Below, piece by piece: positions 43,335 to 52,625 of a stretch of DNA of 64,000 bases (the first letter of the stretch is position 1; every line of letters starts with the position of its first letter). The position numbers were made by a program, and so were the translations under genes. The notes beneath the pieces are model-generated. The model was given only the letters and a program-made list of their open reading frames with translations, did no database searches and was not told the origin of the DNA. This stretch comes from DATFXM01 sp035315885 (GTDB lineage: Bacteria; Acidobacteriota; Blastocatellia; UBA7656), in NCBI GenBank assembly GCA_035315885.1, contig DATFXM010000030.1, forward strand, positions 42,101 to 106,100, given 5' to 3'.

Positions 43335-46300
43335 TGGTGGTCGAAGACATCGCCGGTCATTCGGATGGTTTTGGCTGGTGTTGATGTCGGCGTGTCTGGC
43401 ACCCAACGCTCACGCGTTGGATCCATCACGGCCAATCTCTGAGTATGCGCGCGAAAGCTGGGATATTGAGACGCGATTTCCCGGCGGACCAGTGCATGGC
43501 ATCGCCCAGACTCCGGATGGATACCTATGGATCGCCGCGGAAAAGGGGTTGGTCCGCTTCGATGGATTGAACTTCCGCCTGTTTAACCAGGCAAACTCAC
43601 CTGGTTTTCCTGACGGGCCGGTCTTGGATGTGATGGCCGACTGGGAAGGAAACCTGTGGATCCGGCCGCAGAGCCGGAACATGCTGCGTTATCGCGATGG
43701 AGTATTTCACGATGTCATGCCTGACCTGGACAGGACGCGTCTTGGGATATCGGCGATGTGTATGGGACCAAAGGGCGAGGTTCTTTTAGCCGTGCGCAGT
43801 ACCGGCATATTCACCTGGAAGGATCAACGATTCGAGAAGGTGTTATCTACGGAAGACCGCTCTAATTTCCTGGTCATCTCGATGGCGAAAGCCCGCGACA
43901 ACAAGGTCTGGATTGGCACTCGAGACAACGGTCTTTTTACCGCCAGCGGAGGACAGATTTCCGCGGTTAGAAATGGATTACCTGACAGAAAGGTCAACAG
44001 CCTCCTGTCGGTGAATGAGCGTGAGTTGTGGGTCGGGACCGACAATGGAATCGTCCGGTGGAATGGTGAAGAGTTGACCGCGGTAGCCGATCAGGCGCTG
44101 GACCGCGTGCAGGTGTTAGCAATGACCAGGGATCGCGATTCGAATCTCTGGATTGGGACGTCGAAGGGGCTGTTGCGCCTGAATGCGAGTGGAGCGACTT
44201 CCGACGAGGAGGAGGCGAACGAGTCTTCGGCAGCCGGAGTGAACGGAGGAGTGAACGCCGTCTTTGAAGATCGCGAAGGAAATCTTTGGGTCGGAAGCAA
44301 TCGAGGCCTCGAGCGACTTCGCGACATCGCCTTCACCACACACTATGTTTCCAGGGACCTTCCCCAGCGCGCCTACGGCGCCTTCTACCTCGATGCAGGC
44401 GGTTTGACCTGGTTCGCTCCCTCGGATGGCGGGTTGTACTGGCGGCGAGGCACGCAAAGCGGACAAGTGAAAGAGGCGGGACTTGACCGCGACGTAATCT
44501 ATTCAATGGCAGGCGGCAAGGGCGAGCTGTGGGTAGGCCGCCAGCGCGGTGGACTCACGCACTTAAGGTACGACGGCAGTTCATTCAAGGCGGAAACTTA
44601 CACGGAAGCGCAAGGGCTTGCACGGGGCGCCATCTATGCGGTTCTTGAAACGCGCGATCGAACTGTGTGGGCTGGAAGTTGGATGGGAGGTGTCACCAGG
44701 ATAAGGGACGGAAAACTCACGACCTACACCGCAGCGAACGGCCTTGCGTCTGACACCGTCACATCCATTCTTGAAAGTGCGGCTGGAACGATGTGGTTTG
44801 GCACGTCTAACGGGTTGAGCTCGCTCTCGCAGGATGGCTGGCGGACCTACCGAGGCGTCGATGGCTTACCACCCGGCGTTGTGTACTGCTTACTCGAAGA
44901 CTCCGGGCACGCGATATGGATTGGTACCGCCAACGGGATTGCGGTTCTTCTTTCCGGTCAGATCCGGGCTGTTCGCGAGGCTCCCAGCTCGTTGAACCAA
45001 CCGATAAGGGGAATTGCTGAGGACCGGGCGGGAATGCTGTGGATCTCGACTGCGAATCGAGTTGTACGCGTCGACGGCGACAAATTGCTGCGCGGACCGG
45101 CTGGTGAACCGGTGGTTCGAGAGTTCGGACTCGCCGACGGACTCCGCAGCGTGGAGGGGATGAAGCGAAGCAAGTCGATAGTCATGGATTCGCTCGGGCG
45201 AATCTGGGTTTCCACATATGCCGGGCTTTCGGTCGTCGACCCTCTTAGAGTTTCGGATGAGACAATTCCCGTGATAGTCCGGGTGGAGGGGCTCGCAGCC
45301 GATGGTAGACCCGTTGCTCTCAAGGATACCGTTCGCATTCCGGGTGGTCGTCAAAGGATCACACTCAGCTTCGCTGGTCTGAGTCTCTCGGTACCGGAGC
45401 GCATCAGGTTCAGATACCGATTGGATGACTTCGATCAGGATTGGAGCGACGTGGTCTCGGCACGAGAGGCTGTCTATACAAATCTAGGACCCGGAACTTA
45501 CCGTTTCCGCGTCTTGGGGAGCAACAGCGACGGGGTCTGGAACAGATTCGAATCGACGATCCTGTTCGAGATTGAACCGGTATTCTGGCAGACCTGGTGG
45601 TTTCGTTCGCTCACGCTGATTGCGGGTGGGCTGATGGCCCTGGTGATTTACCGAGCGAGGCTGCGTCGTGTGACCGGACAACTGAATGTGCGATTCGAAG
45701 AGCGGCTGGCCGAGCGCACGCGCATCGCTCAGGACCTGCACGACACGCTGTTACAAGGATTTCTCAGCGCATCAATGCAGCTCGACGTGGCCGCGGACCA
45801 GCTACCCTCGGATTCTCCTGCCAAGCCTCTCGTCGCCCGCGTGCTTCAACTGATGAGACATGTTATCGACGAGGGACGCACCGCGCTCAAAGGCCTGCGC
45901 TCTTCTGACTATGGTCCTAAAGATCTGGCGCAATCATTCTCTGACGTTCAATATGAGCTCGCCGTTCCCGATAACGTAGATTATCGCGTCACTGTGCGAG
46001 GGACCTCCCGCCCATTGCACCCGATCATCCGCGATGAGGTATATCGTATCGGCAGGGAAGCGCTGGTGAATGCGTTCCGTCACTCGCGGGCGAACACCAT
46101 AGAGATGGAAATCGAATTTGGAGCGCAATTCCTGCGACTGCATGTTCGCGACAACGGCACGGGCATCGATACTCATGTACTTCGCGACGGGCGCGACGGA
46201 CACTGGGGTCTCAAGGGAATGCGAGAGCGAGCAGTGGTAATCGGTGCCACACTCAAGCTGCGGAGCCGCGCGGGCACGGGCACGGAAGTTGAGGTTGTCA

Positions 46301-46410
46301 TTCCGAACCAGATTGCCTTTGAATCGTTGACCCAGCTTCCCTGGTGGGGCCGGCTCCCTAAGGTGCCCTGGGGAAAACCCCGACAGAAGTTGAAGGGCCG
46401 AAAGAACTAG
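43291..46410 (+). CDS. Two-component propeller sensor histidine kinase (third)
   Basis: 1039 residues: signal segment (FGWFWLVLMSACLAPNAHA), about fourteen propeller repeats (DGYLWIAAEKGLVRFDG, SNLWIGTSKGLLRL), a Y_Y_Y domain (RFRYRLDDFDQDWSDV), one transmembrane helix (SLTLIAGGLMALVIYRA), HisKA_3 with AQDLHDTLLQG (His817) and an intact HATPase_c (GREALVNAFRHS, RDNGTGID, GHWGLKGM). It is more distant from the tandem pair at 28692-34922 than those are from each other. It lies between the GH16-like gene and the kinase-like gene, whose C-terminal kinase part is its closest paralogue. Start uncertain. Confidence 0.9.
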   Translation: MILKLLLRSLNTFLDGGRRHRRSFGWFWLVLMSACLAPNAHALDPSRPISEYARESWDIETRFPGGPVHGIAQTPDGYLWIAAEKGLVRFDGLNFRLFNQANSPGFPDGPVLDVMADWEGNLWIRPQSRNMLRYRDGVFHDVMPDLDRTRLGISAMCMGPKGEVLLAVRSTGIFTWKDQRFEKVLSTEDRSNFLVISMAKARDNKVWIGTRDNGLFTASGGQISAVRNGLPDRKVNSLLSVNERELWVGTDNGIVRWNGEELTAVADQALDRVQVLAMTRDRDSNLWIGTSKGLLRLNASGATSDEEEANESSAAGVNGGVNAVFEDREGNLWVGSNRGLERLRDIAFTTHYVSRDLPQRAYGAFYLDAGGLTWFAPSDGGLYWRRGTQSGQVKEAGLDRDVIYSMAGGKGELWVGRQRGGLTHLRYDGSSFKAETYTEAQGLARGAIYAVLETRDRTVWAGSWMGGVTRIRDGKLTTYTAANGLASDTVTSILESAAGTMWFGTSNGLSSLSQDGWRTYRGVDGLPPGVVYCLLEDSGHAIWIGTANGIAVLLSGQIRAVREAPSSLNQPIRGIAEDRAGMLWISTANRVVRVDGDKLLRGPAGEPVVREFGLADGLRSVEGMKRSKSIVMDSLGRIWVSTYAGLSVVDPLRVSDETIPVIVRVEGLAADGRPVALKDTVRIPGGRQRITLSFAGLSLSVPERIRFRYRLDDFDQDWSDVVSAREAVYTNLGPGTYRFRVLGSNSDGVWNRFESTILFEIEPVFWQTWWFRSLTLIAGGLMALVIYRARLRRVTGQLNVRFEERLAERTRIAQDLHDTLLQGFLSASMQLDVAADQLPSDSPAKPLVARVLQLMRHVIDEGRTALKGLRSSDYGPKDLAQSFSDVQYELAVPDNVDYRVTVRGTSRPLHPIIRDEVYRIGREALVNAFRHSRANTIEMEIEFGAQFLRLHVRDNGTGIDTHVLRDGRDGHWGLKGMRERAVVIGATLKLRSRAGTGTEVEVVIPNQIAFESLTQLPWWGRLPKVPWGKPRQKLKGRKN

Positions 46411-46641
46411 AGTCAGCCCGTTGCTGGACAGCGGCTGCTAACACTTTCGTGGTATTCAAAAAACCCTATCTCCGGTGATTCATTTTTGTATCCCTGCGGT
46501 TAACCTTCAAATGCCGACGCGAGCTGAACGGTTAGGACGCTGAGGTTCCAATGCGTGCGAAGTAGGCACGCCAGTCATCGACGGCCCCCAAAGTCGCAAG
46601 ATTGGCGGACAAGACGCTGAAGCTGAAGCTCACAGCAGTTC

Positions 46642-47943
46642 TTGCCTGGCAGCCAGAACGAGGAGCGCGAGGAATCGGGCTTCCTCCGCGAAGACAAGAG
46701 ATTGAAACCACGATTTGAAAACCCTGTCGCAATCCCAACACTGGCATTCGCCTTTTTACTTCTCACTCTTTGTTTTGTAGTTGGCGGTTGTCGCGCCCGG
46801 AAAGTGGACGGCGGACCCGTTGTCGAGTTCACAAAAGTGCCTCTAGCTGAAGAAGGCGGGCCAGACAAACTTGATGTGATCGAAGGCCGCGTTAGAGAAG
46901 CTCGCCCGGACCAGAAGATCGTCTTGTTTGCTAAAAGCGGGACATGGTACGTCCAACCGTTCGCGGACCAACAATTCACAGCTATTCAAGCCGATTCAAA
47001 GTGGAAGAGCGTTACGCACCTAGGCACTGAGTATGCCGCACTGCTCGTCGAGCCGGGCTATCAACCTCCAAATGTAACCGATACCCTGCCGACTGCAGGT
47101 GGAGCAGTGGTAGCCGTAGCCATCAGGAAAGGTGAGCCGGTGTACTGGCTGAGATGGTGGTTCCTGGTCTTATGCGCTCTGGCCCTCCTGTCCACGTTTC
47201 TTGCGTTCAACAACTACAAGCTGCACTTAGTGACCCGACAACTGAATCTGCGCTTCGAAGAACGCCTGGCCGAGCGGACCCAAATCGCGCAGCAACTCCA
47301 CGACACGCTGTTGCAGGGTGTTATCAGCGCCTCAATGCAGCTACACATGGCAGTTGATCAACTGCCGACCGACTTGCCGGCGAAGCCTTCTCTAACTCGA
47401 GTTCTTCATGTAATGGAGCAGGTCCTTGAGGAAGGACGGTATGCGCTTCAGAGCCTCCGCCCGGGTCCCAACAGCGTCTGTCTCGATGTCGAGCAGACGT
47501 TCCGCACGATCCAACAAGAGTTCAACGACGATGCGATTGACTTTCGCGTCATTGTTGAAGGCCGACCCCGCCCCGTACACCCGATCATACGCGATGAGGT
47601 GTACCGTATCGGACGCGAACTGCTTGTCAGCGCATTTCGCGCCGAGCGCGTGAGGAGCATAATAGTCGACGTGAAATACAGGGCCAGGTACTTGTGTATT
47701 GCCTTCCTCATCGATGGCGGACGTGATAACAATCAAACGCGAGCGCCGGAAGGCGACGGTCAATGGCCGGTTTCAGAGATGCGCGAGGGCGCCGACAGAA
47801 TCGGCGGGCGTTTGAGAGTCAAACATGGCGCACGAACTGAGGTCGAATTGTTGGTTCCGGGCTATATCGCTTTCCAAAGTCAATCTGCAAGGAACGCCTT
47901 GAGCTGGCTCGCTCGTTTTCGTCCGCAAGGGTGGGACCGGTGA
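46642..47943 (+). CDS. Kinase-like protein with degenerate ATP-binding domain
   Basis: 433 residues. A leader with GGC lipobox-like motif, then the 105-residue module shared with the GH16-like protein (FTKVPLAEEGGPDKLDVIEG), one transmembrane helix (FLVLCALALLSTFLAF), and a HisKA_3 domain retaining the His (AQQLHDTLLQG, His220). The HATPase_c is damaged: N-box Asn is Ser (ELLVSAFRAE), the G1 box DxGxG reads IDGGRDNN, and the GLxGM of G2 reads PVSEM. It therefore may not bind ATP and could dimerise with the third kinase or pass phosphate via its His. A TTG at 46702 is a plausible start; 46642 is also TTG. Confidence 0.8.
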   Translation: MPGSQNEEREESGFLREDKRLKPRFENPVAIPTLAFAFLLLTLCFVVGGCRARKVDGGPVVEFTKVPLAEEGGPDKLDVIEGRVREARPDQKIVLFAKSGTWYVQPFADQQFTAIQADSKWKSVTHLGTEYAALLVEPGYQPPNVTDTLPTAGGAVVAVAIRKGEPVYWLRWWFLVLCALALLSTFLAFNNYKLHLVTRQLNLRFEERLAERTQIAQQLHDTLLQGVISASMQLHMAVDQLPTDLPAKPSLTRVLHVMEQVLEEGRYALQSLRPGPNSVCLDVEQTFRTIQQEFNDDAIDFRVIVEGRPRPVHPIIRDEVYRIGRELLVSAFRAERVRSIIVDVKYRARYLCIAFLIDGGRDNNQTRAPEGDGQWPVSEMREGADRIGGRLRVKHGARTEVELLVPGYIAFQSQSARNALSWLARFRPQGWDR

Positions 47944-47972
47944 AGGAAGAAACCGACAAAGGAGGTGGACAA

Positions 47973-48602
47973 ATGAGCAATCAAGCTTCAATCCGCGTCT
48001 TCAGCGTTGATGATCATCCTCTCCTGCGCGAAGGACTCGCTGCAATTGTCAACAATCAGCCCGATATGGAGCTAGTCGCTCACGCGTCCACCGGTCGCGA
48101 GGCCATTCAAGCCTTCAAGCAACACCAACCCGATATCACGCTGCTTGACCTCCGGCTGCCCGATATGAGCGGCATCGATGCTTTGATCGCGATTCGAGCC
48201 GAATTCCCTGAGGCCCGTATCATTATGCTTACGACGTTCGAGGGCGATGTCGATATCAGCCGTGCTCTGGCGGCAGGAGCCCGCGGATATATGCTGAAAA
48301 ACATGCCGCCCAAGGAGCTCGTAGAGGCGATACGCCAGGTTCATTCGGGGAAGAGGCGCATCCCTCCGCAGGTCGCATCGCACCTCGCCGAGTTTTTCGG
48401 AGGCGATTCCCTCACCGAGCGTGAGATAGAGGTCCTGCGGCACATCGCCGAGGGAAACCGCAATCGAGACATTGCCGAACGCCTCTTTATCTCGGAGGAG
48501 ACCGTCAAGGTGCACATCAAACACATCATGGAAAAGCTAGGCGCCACCGATCGCACGCAGGCGGTCGCGATCGGCCTGCGGCGCGGAATTATTAAATTGT
48601 GA
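47973..48602 (+). CDS. LuxR/NarL-type response regulator
   Basis: A 209-residue regulator with receiver domain (VDDH, phospho-acceptor Asp59 in ITLLDL, LTTF, MLKN) and a C-terminal LuxR helix-turn-helix (LTEREIEVLRHIAEGNRNRD, ISEETVKVHIKHIMEKLGA). ATG 47973 has a textbook AAAGGAGG six to seven bases upstream and is preferred over GTG 47931, which overlaps the kinase-like gene. It is closely related to the regulator at 34919 and probably acts as output for the third kinase. Confidence 0.95.
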   Translation: MSNQASIRVFSVDDHPLLREGLAAIVNNQPDMELVAHASTGREAIQAFKQHQPDITLLDLRLPDMSGIDALIAIRAEFPEARIIMLTTFEGDVDISRALAAGARGYMLKNMPPKELVEAIRQVHSGKRRIPPQVASHLAEFFGGDSLTEREIEVLRHIAEGNRNRDIAERLFISEETVKVHIKHIMEKLGATDRTQAVAIGLRRGIIKL

Positions 48603-48885
48603 GCTCCGCAAACAATCGGCGTACGTCGTCGCCGTCCCTCACAAGTCGCGTGCCGCAATAAGCCTCACGTCTGCCCGACTAATTTCGATTCCTCCTGCAC
48701 GACAATCCTTCACCAAGGTGAGGGTCGCTACTACTATCGTGTTATGCCCGGATTGCTCTGACGAGGTAGGAAAAAACCATTCGATCCCGGGATGCGCGAT
48801 TAGATCCATTTCCGCAATAGTGTTGCCGTGTCGTGACATCAAACGAGCGAACTTGAAACGACGATCAACGCTGGAGGGCACGAGG

Positions 48886-49386
48886 ATGAATTCCCACATG
48901 ATGCTAATCACGTACATTTCGACGTTAACCTTCGTGCATGTCCTGTTGAGCTTAATAGGAATCGGCTCGGGATTCGTCGTTCTGTTTGGGCTGCTTACCC
49001 GGAGAAGGCTTGACCGTTGGACGGCGATCTTTCTATCGACCACGGTTGCGACGAGCGCTACCGGATTCTTTTTTCCGATCCACAAGCTTACGCCGGGTCT
49101 GGTAATCGGCATCATATCGCTGGTCGTGCTGGCACTGGCAATTACGGCGCTATACGTATCGCACCTTGCGGGAGCATGGCGGTGGATCTACGTGTTCGGA
49201 TCCGTGTTTGCCCTCTACCTGAATGTGTTCGTAGCAATCGCACAGGCTTTCCGGAATATACCGGCACTGAGAGAAATGGCGACTCAGTCGGAATCGCCGT
49301 TTCGGTTTACCCAGCTTACCGTAGTCACGCTGTTCATCGTGCTGGCAATTGTCGCTGCCAAACGGTTCCGAGTTGCCCATGCCTGA
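48886..49386 (+). CDS. Four-helix membrane protein
   Basis: A 166-residue integral membrane protein with four to five helices (LTFVHVLLSLIGIGSGFVVL, TAIFLSTTVATSATGFFF, LVIGIISLVVLALAITAL, YVFGSVFALYLNVFVAIA). A His near the first helix and the HK in the second loop are the only charged features inside. Family not recognised; the layout recalls DUF2306-like heme or redox proteins. ATG 48886 is chosen with GGAGG about ten bases upstream; the frame runs further upstream without membrane character. Confidence 0.7.
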   Translation: MNSHMMLITYISTLTFVHVLLSLIGIGSGFVVLFGLLTRRRLDRWTAIFLSTTVATSATGFFFPIHKLTPGLVIGIISLVVLALAITALYVSHLAGAWRWIYVFGSVFALYLNVFVAIAQAFRNIPALREMATQSESPFRFTQLTVVTLFIVLAIVAAKRFRVAHA

Positions 49387-49512
49387 CGTCCGCAAAATGA
49401 CTAATACCCTCGAGAGTTGTCGGTCGTGAGAACTGCAAGCGTTGAGCACAAGCGAATGGGATATGGATGCATTAGCGTTCGTCGAAGCTTCAACCAATGA
49501 AAGGAATCCGCT

Positions 49513-49782
49513 ATGACGGACGTCATTTGTACTGATCTTGAATCCATTGAAACCGTGAGACAGTCAGAAGTACGAGAGTGTGAAGAATGTGTGAAGATTG
49601 GCTCACAATGGGTCCAGCTACGGACGTGCCAGGAGTGCGGGGTGATGCTGTGCTGTGACAGTTCCCCGCATCAGCATGCGACTAAGCATGCACAATCGAG
49701 TGGACATCCTGTAATCGCCTCGGCGGAGCCCGGAGAGCGGTGGCTTTATTGCTATTCTCACGACGCCTTCGCGGAGTACTGA
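49513..49782 (+). CDS. UBP-type zinc-finger protein
   Basis: An 89-residue stand-alone zinc finger. The ligand pattern CEEC, then CQECGVMLCCDSSPHQHATKH and SGHPV, is that of the ZnF-UBP domain known from deubiquitinases and HDAC6, where it binds the free C-terminus of ubiquitin. Bacterial stand-alone copies exist, and their role is not clear. AAAGGAA precedes the ATG. It is flanked by unrelated stress-type genes. Confidence 0.85.
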   Translation: MTDVICTDLESIETVRQSEVRECEECVKIGSQWVQLRTCQECGVMLCCDSSPHQHATKHAQSSGHPVIASAEPGERWLYCYSHDAFAEY

Positions 49783-49901
49783 TTTCAAGAATCGTTAGTT
49801 TGCGACCCAATCAACTGACAAAGCAGTCTTCGAAGCTTGCAGTGGCTAAAACGAGCCATTCGACCGAGTCGGATGAACTAATACCTTGAAGGAGAACTCT
49901 A

Positions 49902-50528
49902 ATGGCAAAAAGGCAGATCGAGACGAACAAACCAAGGAGCATTAACGCCCAACCGCGCCTTCACCAACGAGCTCGTGAAATTCAATCATATGGAACTGTG
50001 ACCCACGCGTTGCCGCTCGAGCTGGAAGAACCGGTTCGACTGGAAATGACCGAGCAGTTGAATCAAATGCTCGCGGATACCATGACACTCCGCGACTTGT
50101 ACAAGAAGTGCCATTGGCAGGTGGCGGGTCCAACCTTTTATCAACTGCACCTGCTTTACGACAAACATTATGGCGAACAAGTTGACCTGGTTGACGCGAT
50201 TGCCGAGCGGATTCAACTCCTCGGCGGCATAAGCCTGGCCATGGCTGCCGACGTGGCTGAGACTACACAAATCGAACGGCCGCCGCGTGGCCGCGAGGAG
50301 GTCCCCGTTCAGTTGTCGCGATTGATTGATGCCCACCAGATTATTGTTCGCGATGCCAGGACACTGGGTCGGCGTGCTGCTGACCTCGGCGACGATGGCA
50401 CCAACGATCTGGTTGTGAGTCAGGTGCTCCGCACCAATGAGCTTCAGATCTGGTTCCTGAGTGAGCATCTTGTGAATATGCCGCTCGTAGAAGCAAAAGA
50501 GCCATCGTTGACCGCCGCCGCGTCATAG
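49902..50528 (+). CDS. Dps/ferritin-like protein
   Basis: A 208-residue DNA-binding protein from starved cells. The ferroxidase helices are visible: YKKCHWQVAGPTFYQLHLLY and DKHYGEQVDLVDAIAERI with the conserved His, Asp and Glu. A 45-residue basic N-terminal extension could bind DNA. It stores iron and protects DNA from peroxide. GAAGGAGA precedes the ATG. A variable, slightly long tail follows the last helix. Confidence 0.92.
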   Translation: MAKRQIETNKPRSINAQPRLHQRAREIQSYGTVTHALPLELEEPVRLEMTEQLNQMLADTMTLRDLYKKCHWQVAGPTFYQLHLLYDKHYGEQVDLVDAIAERIQLLGGISLAMAADVAETTQIERPPRGREEVPVQLSRLIDAHQIIVRDARTLGRRAADLGDDGTNDLVVSQVLRTNELQIWFLSEHLVNMPLVEAKEPSLTAAAS

Positions 50529-50626
50529 CGGCGCAATGCCGGCGAAGGTTACTTGTCTGCGTAGCGTGGGCCGTCGAGATCCGAACGCGTGACTATTGTC
50601 TATTGGAGTTGATTGAGGAAATGCCA

Positions 50627-51376
50627 ATGAATGGGCTTCAAGGAAAGATTGCGTTGATTACCGGTGGCACGACCGGCATCGGCCTTGCGACTGCCAAGAG
50701 GTTCGTAAGCGAAGGTGCCCATGTTTTTATAACCGGGCGCCGCGAGGCGGAGTTGGCCGCGGCGGTTAAGGAGATTGGCAAGGATGTGACCCGCGTTCAA
50801 GGCGATGTATCGAACCTTGCGGATCTCGATCGCCTGTTTGCGCAAATCCATCGGGAGAAGGATAGGCTCGATATCGTCTTCGCGAACGCGGGCTTAGCAA
50901 CGTCCGCTCCGTTGGGTAGCATTACCGAAGAGCACTACGACTCGATCTTCAACATCAACGTGAAGGGCATGCTCTTCACAATTCAGAAGGCGCTTCCGCT
51001 GATGCCGGATGGTTCGTCAATCATCCTGAATGCGTCCATCGTGGCCAGCAAGGGATCGCCGGCGATCAGTGTCTACAGCGCCACAAAAGCTGCCGTGCGC
51101 TCGTTCGCACGAACGTGGACAACCGACTTGAAGGACCGGCGCATTCGTGTAAACGCAGTGAGCCCCGGCCCTATCGATACACCCGGGCTCAAAGATCTGA
51201 CAGCTTCCAGAGGATCCGGCGAGCAATACCTGAAGATGCTTTCCAACAACATTCCGCTTGGCAGGCTCGGCACTCCCGATGACATCGCGAATGCCGTAGT
51301 GTTTCTAGCCTCCGACGACAGCACCTTCATCACTGGCACGGAGCTGTTTGTAGACGGCGGATTCGCGCAAGTGTAG
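50627..51376 (+). CDS. Short-chain dehydrogenase/reductase
   Basis: A 249-residue classical SDR: cofactor motif GGTTGIGLA near residue 12, NAG (FANAGLAT), catalytic Ser (LNASIVAS) and Y-x3-K (YSATKAAV), plus the PGPIDTPG segment. The substrate is unknown. ATG 50627 is used because GAGG lies about nine bases upstream; an in-frame ATG at 50621 is too close. It precedes the alcohol dehydrogenase on the same strand by 118 bp. Confidence 0.93.
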   Translation: MNGLQGKIALITGGTTGIGLATAKRFVSEGAHVFITGRREAELAAAVKEIGKDVTRVQGDVSNLADLDRLFAQIHREKDRLDIVFANAGLATSAPLGSITEEHYDSIFNINVKGMLFTIQKALPLMPDGSSIILNASIVASKGSPAISVYSATKAAVRSFARTWTTDLKDRRIRVNAVSPGPIDTPGLKDLTASRGSGEQYLKMLSNNIPLGRLGTPDDIANAVVFLASDDSTFITGTELFVDGGFAQV

Positions 51377-51494
51377 TCCGTCGAGGTAGCATGTAGGCCA
51401 TCATCATTTGATCTCGACGGGGATTCGCCACGCACACGGTGCCCTTGGGAGTTTTGGATTCCCAACGAGATCATTGAACCCAAAGGAGAATTTT

Positions 51495-52517
51495 ATGAGC
51501 GGCAAAATGAAGGTGGCGCAGATAGGCAAGGCTGGTGGCGCCTTTGAATTGGTAGAACGCAATATCCCAGAGCCTAATCACGGTCAGGTGCGAGTGAAAG
51601 TAGAGGCGTGCGGCATTTGCCATAGTGATGCCGTCGTCAAAGAAGGTGTTTTTCCAGGGATTCAGTATCCACGTGTGCCAGGCCATGAGGTCGCCGGACG
51701 CATCGATGCGATCTCCGGCAATGTCACCTCGTGGAAGGAAGGACAACGAGTGGGTGTGGGCTGGCATGGTGGACACTGTTTCGTGTGCGAACTGTGCAGG
51801 CGCGGCGACTTTGCCATGTGCGTCAATCGTAAGGTCACCGGCATCGATTTCGATGGAGGTTACGGCGAGTACATGATTGCGCCCGCTGCGGCTCTCGCAG
51901 CAATTCCAGACGATTTGCCGGCAGAGGAGGCTGGGCCTTTCATGTGTGCGGGCGTTACGGTCTACAACGCGCTGCGCAATTCCGGCGCCCGGTCCGGAGA
52001 CGTCGTTGCAGTGCACGGCATCGGCGGATTGGGACACCTCGGCGTTCAGTACGCCCGGCGCATGGGCTTTCAGACCGTAGCCATCAACCGCGGTAACGAC
52101 AAAGAGGCGCTCGCTCAGGAACTCGGCGCACATCATTACATCGATTCAGAGGCAACCGATCCGGCGGCGGAGTTACAAAAGCTTGGCGGCGCCCGCGTGA
52201 TTCTCGCTACCGCGCCTAGCGCGCAGGCGATTTCCGCGCTGGTCGATGGATTAGCGGTCGACGGAAAGCTCTTGGTCCCGGCGGCACCGGCAGAGCCACT
52301 AATGATCAGCGCGATGCCCTTAATTTTTGGGAGGCGATCGGTCGCAGGTTGGTACTCCGGAACAGCCCGGGATTCCCAAGACACAATGGAATTCAGCAAA
52401 GCGAGCGGCGTACACCCGATGATCGAAAAGTATCCTCTCGATCGCGTGTCAGACGCCTACGAACAAATGAACAGCGGCAAAGCGCGGTTTCGAGCCGTCC
52501 TCACTATCGGTAAGTGA
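51495..52517 (+). CDS. Zinc-dependent alcohol dehydrogenase
   Basis: A 340-residue medium-chain dehydrogenase. Catalytic zinc ligands are in CGICHSD and PGHEVAGRI, the structural zinc site is CFVCELCRRGDFAMC, and the NAD motif is GIGGLGHLG. The overall match is to the AdhA/AdhT-type alcohol dehydrogenases. It oxidises alcohols or reduces aldehydes. ATG 51495 follows AAAGGAG by six bases. It is followed by a strong hairpin. Confidence 0.95.
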   Translation: MSGKMKVAQIGKAGGAFELVERNIPEPNHGQVRVKVEACGICHSDAVVKEGVFPGIQYPRVPGHEVAGRIDAISGNVTSWKEGQRVGVGWHGGHCFVCELCRRGDFAMCVNRKVTGIDFDGGYGEYMIAPAAALAAIPDDLPAEEAGPFMCAGVTVYNALRNSGARSGDVVAVHGIGGLGHLGVQYARRMGFQTVAINRGNDKEALAQELGAHHYIDSEATDPAAELQKLGGARVILATAPSAQAISALVDGLAVDGKLLVPAAPAEPLMISAMPLIFGRRSVAGWYSGTARDSQDTMEFSKASGVHPMIEKYPLDRVSDAYEQMNSGKARFRAVLTIGK

Positions 52518-52580
52518 TCCGAGTGTCACACGGTCTGCATACCGGGGAGGTGCTTAGAGTTTGAACAATTTCTGGTTGGA

Positions 52581-52616
52581 CCTCTGCGGTGAATAAGCGT
52601 CCGTTCACCGCAGAGG
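52581..52616. terminator. Bidirectional hairpin terminator
   Basis: CCTCTGCGGTGAA and TTCACCGCAGAGG form a perfect 13-bp stem with a 10-base loop, between the convergent alcohol dehydrogenase and tetR genes. There is no long T-run. Confidence 0.75.
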
Positions 52617-52625
52617 AGCGTCAGT

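Noticed and set aside
48639..49115. 158-codon minus-strand frame
   Set aside because: Overlaps the membrane protein gene, which has a ribosome site and clear helices.
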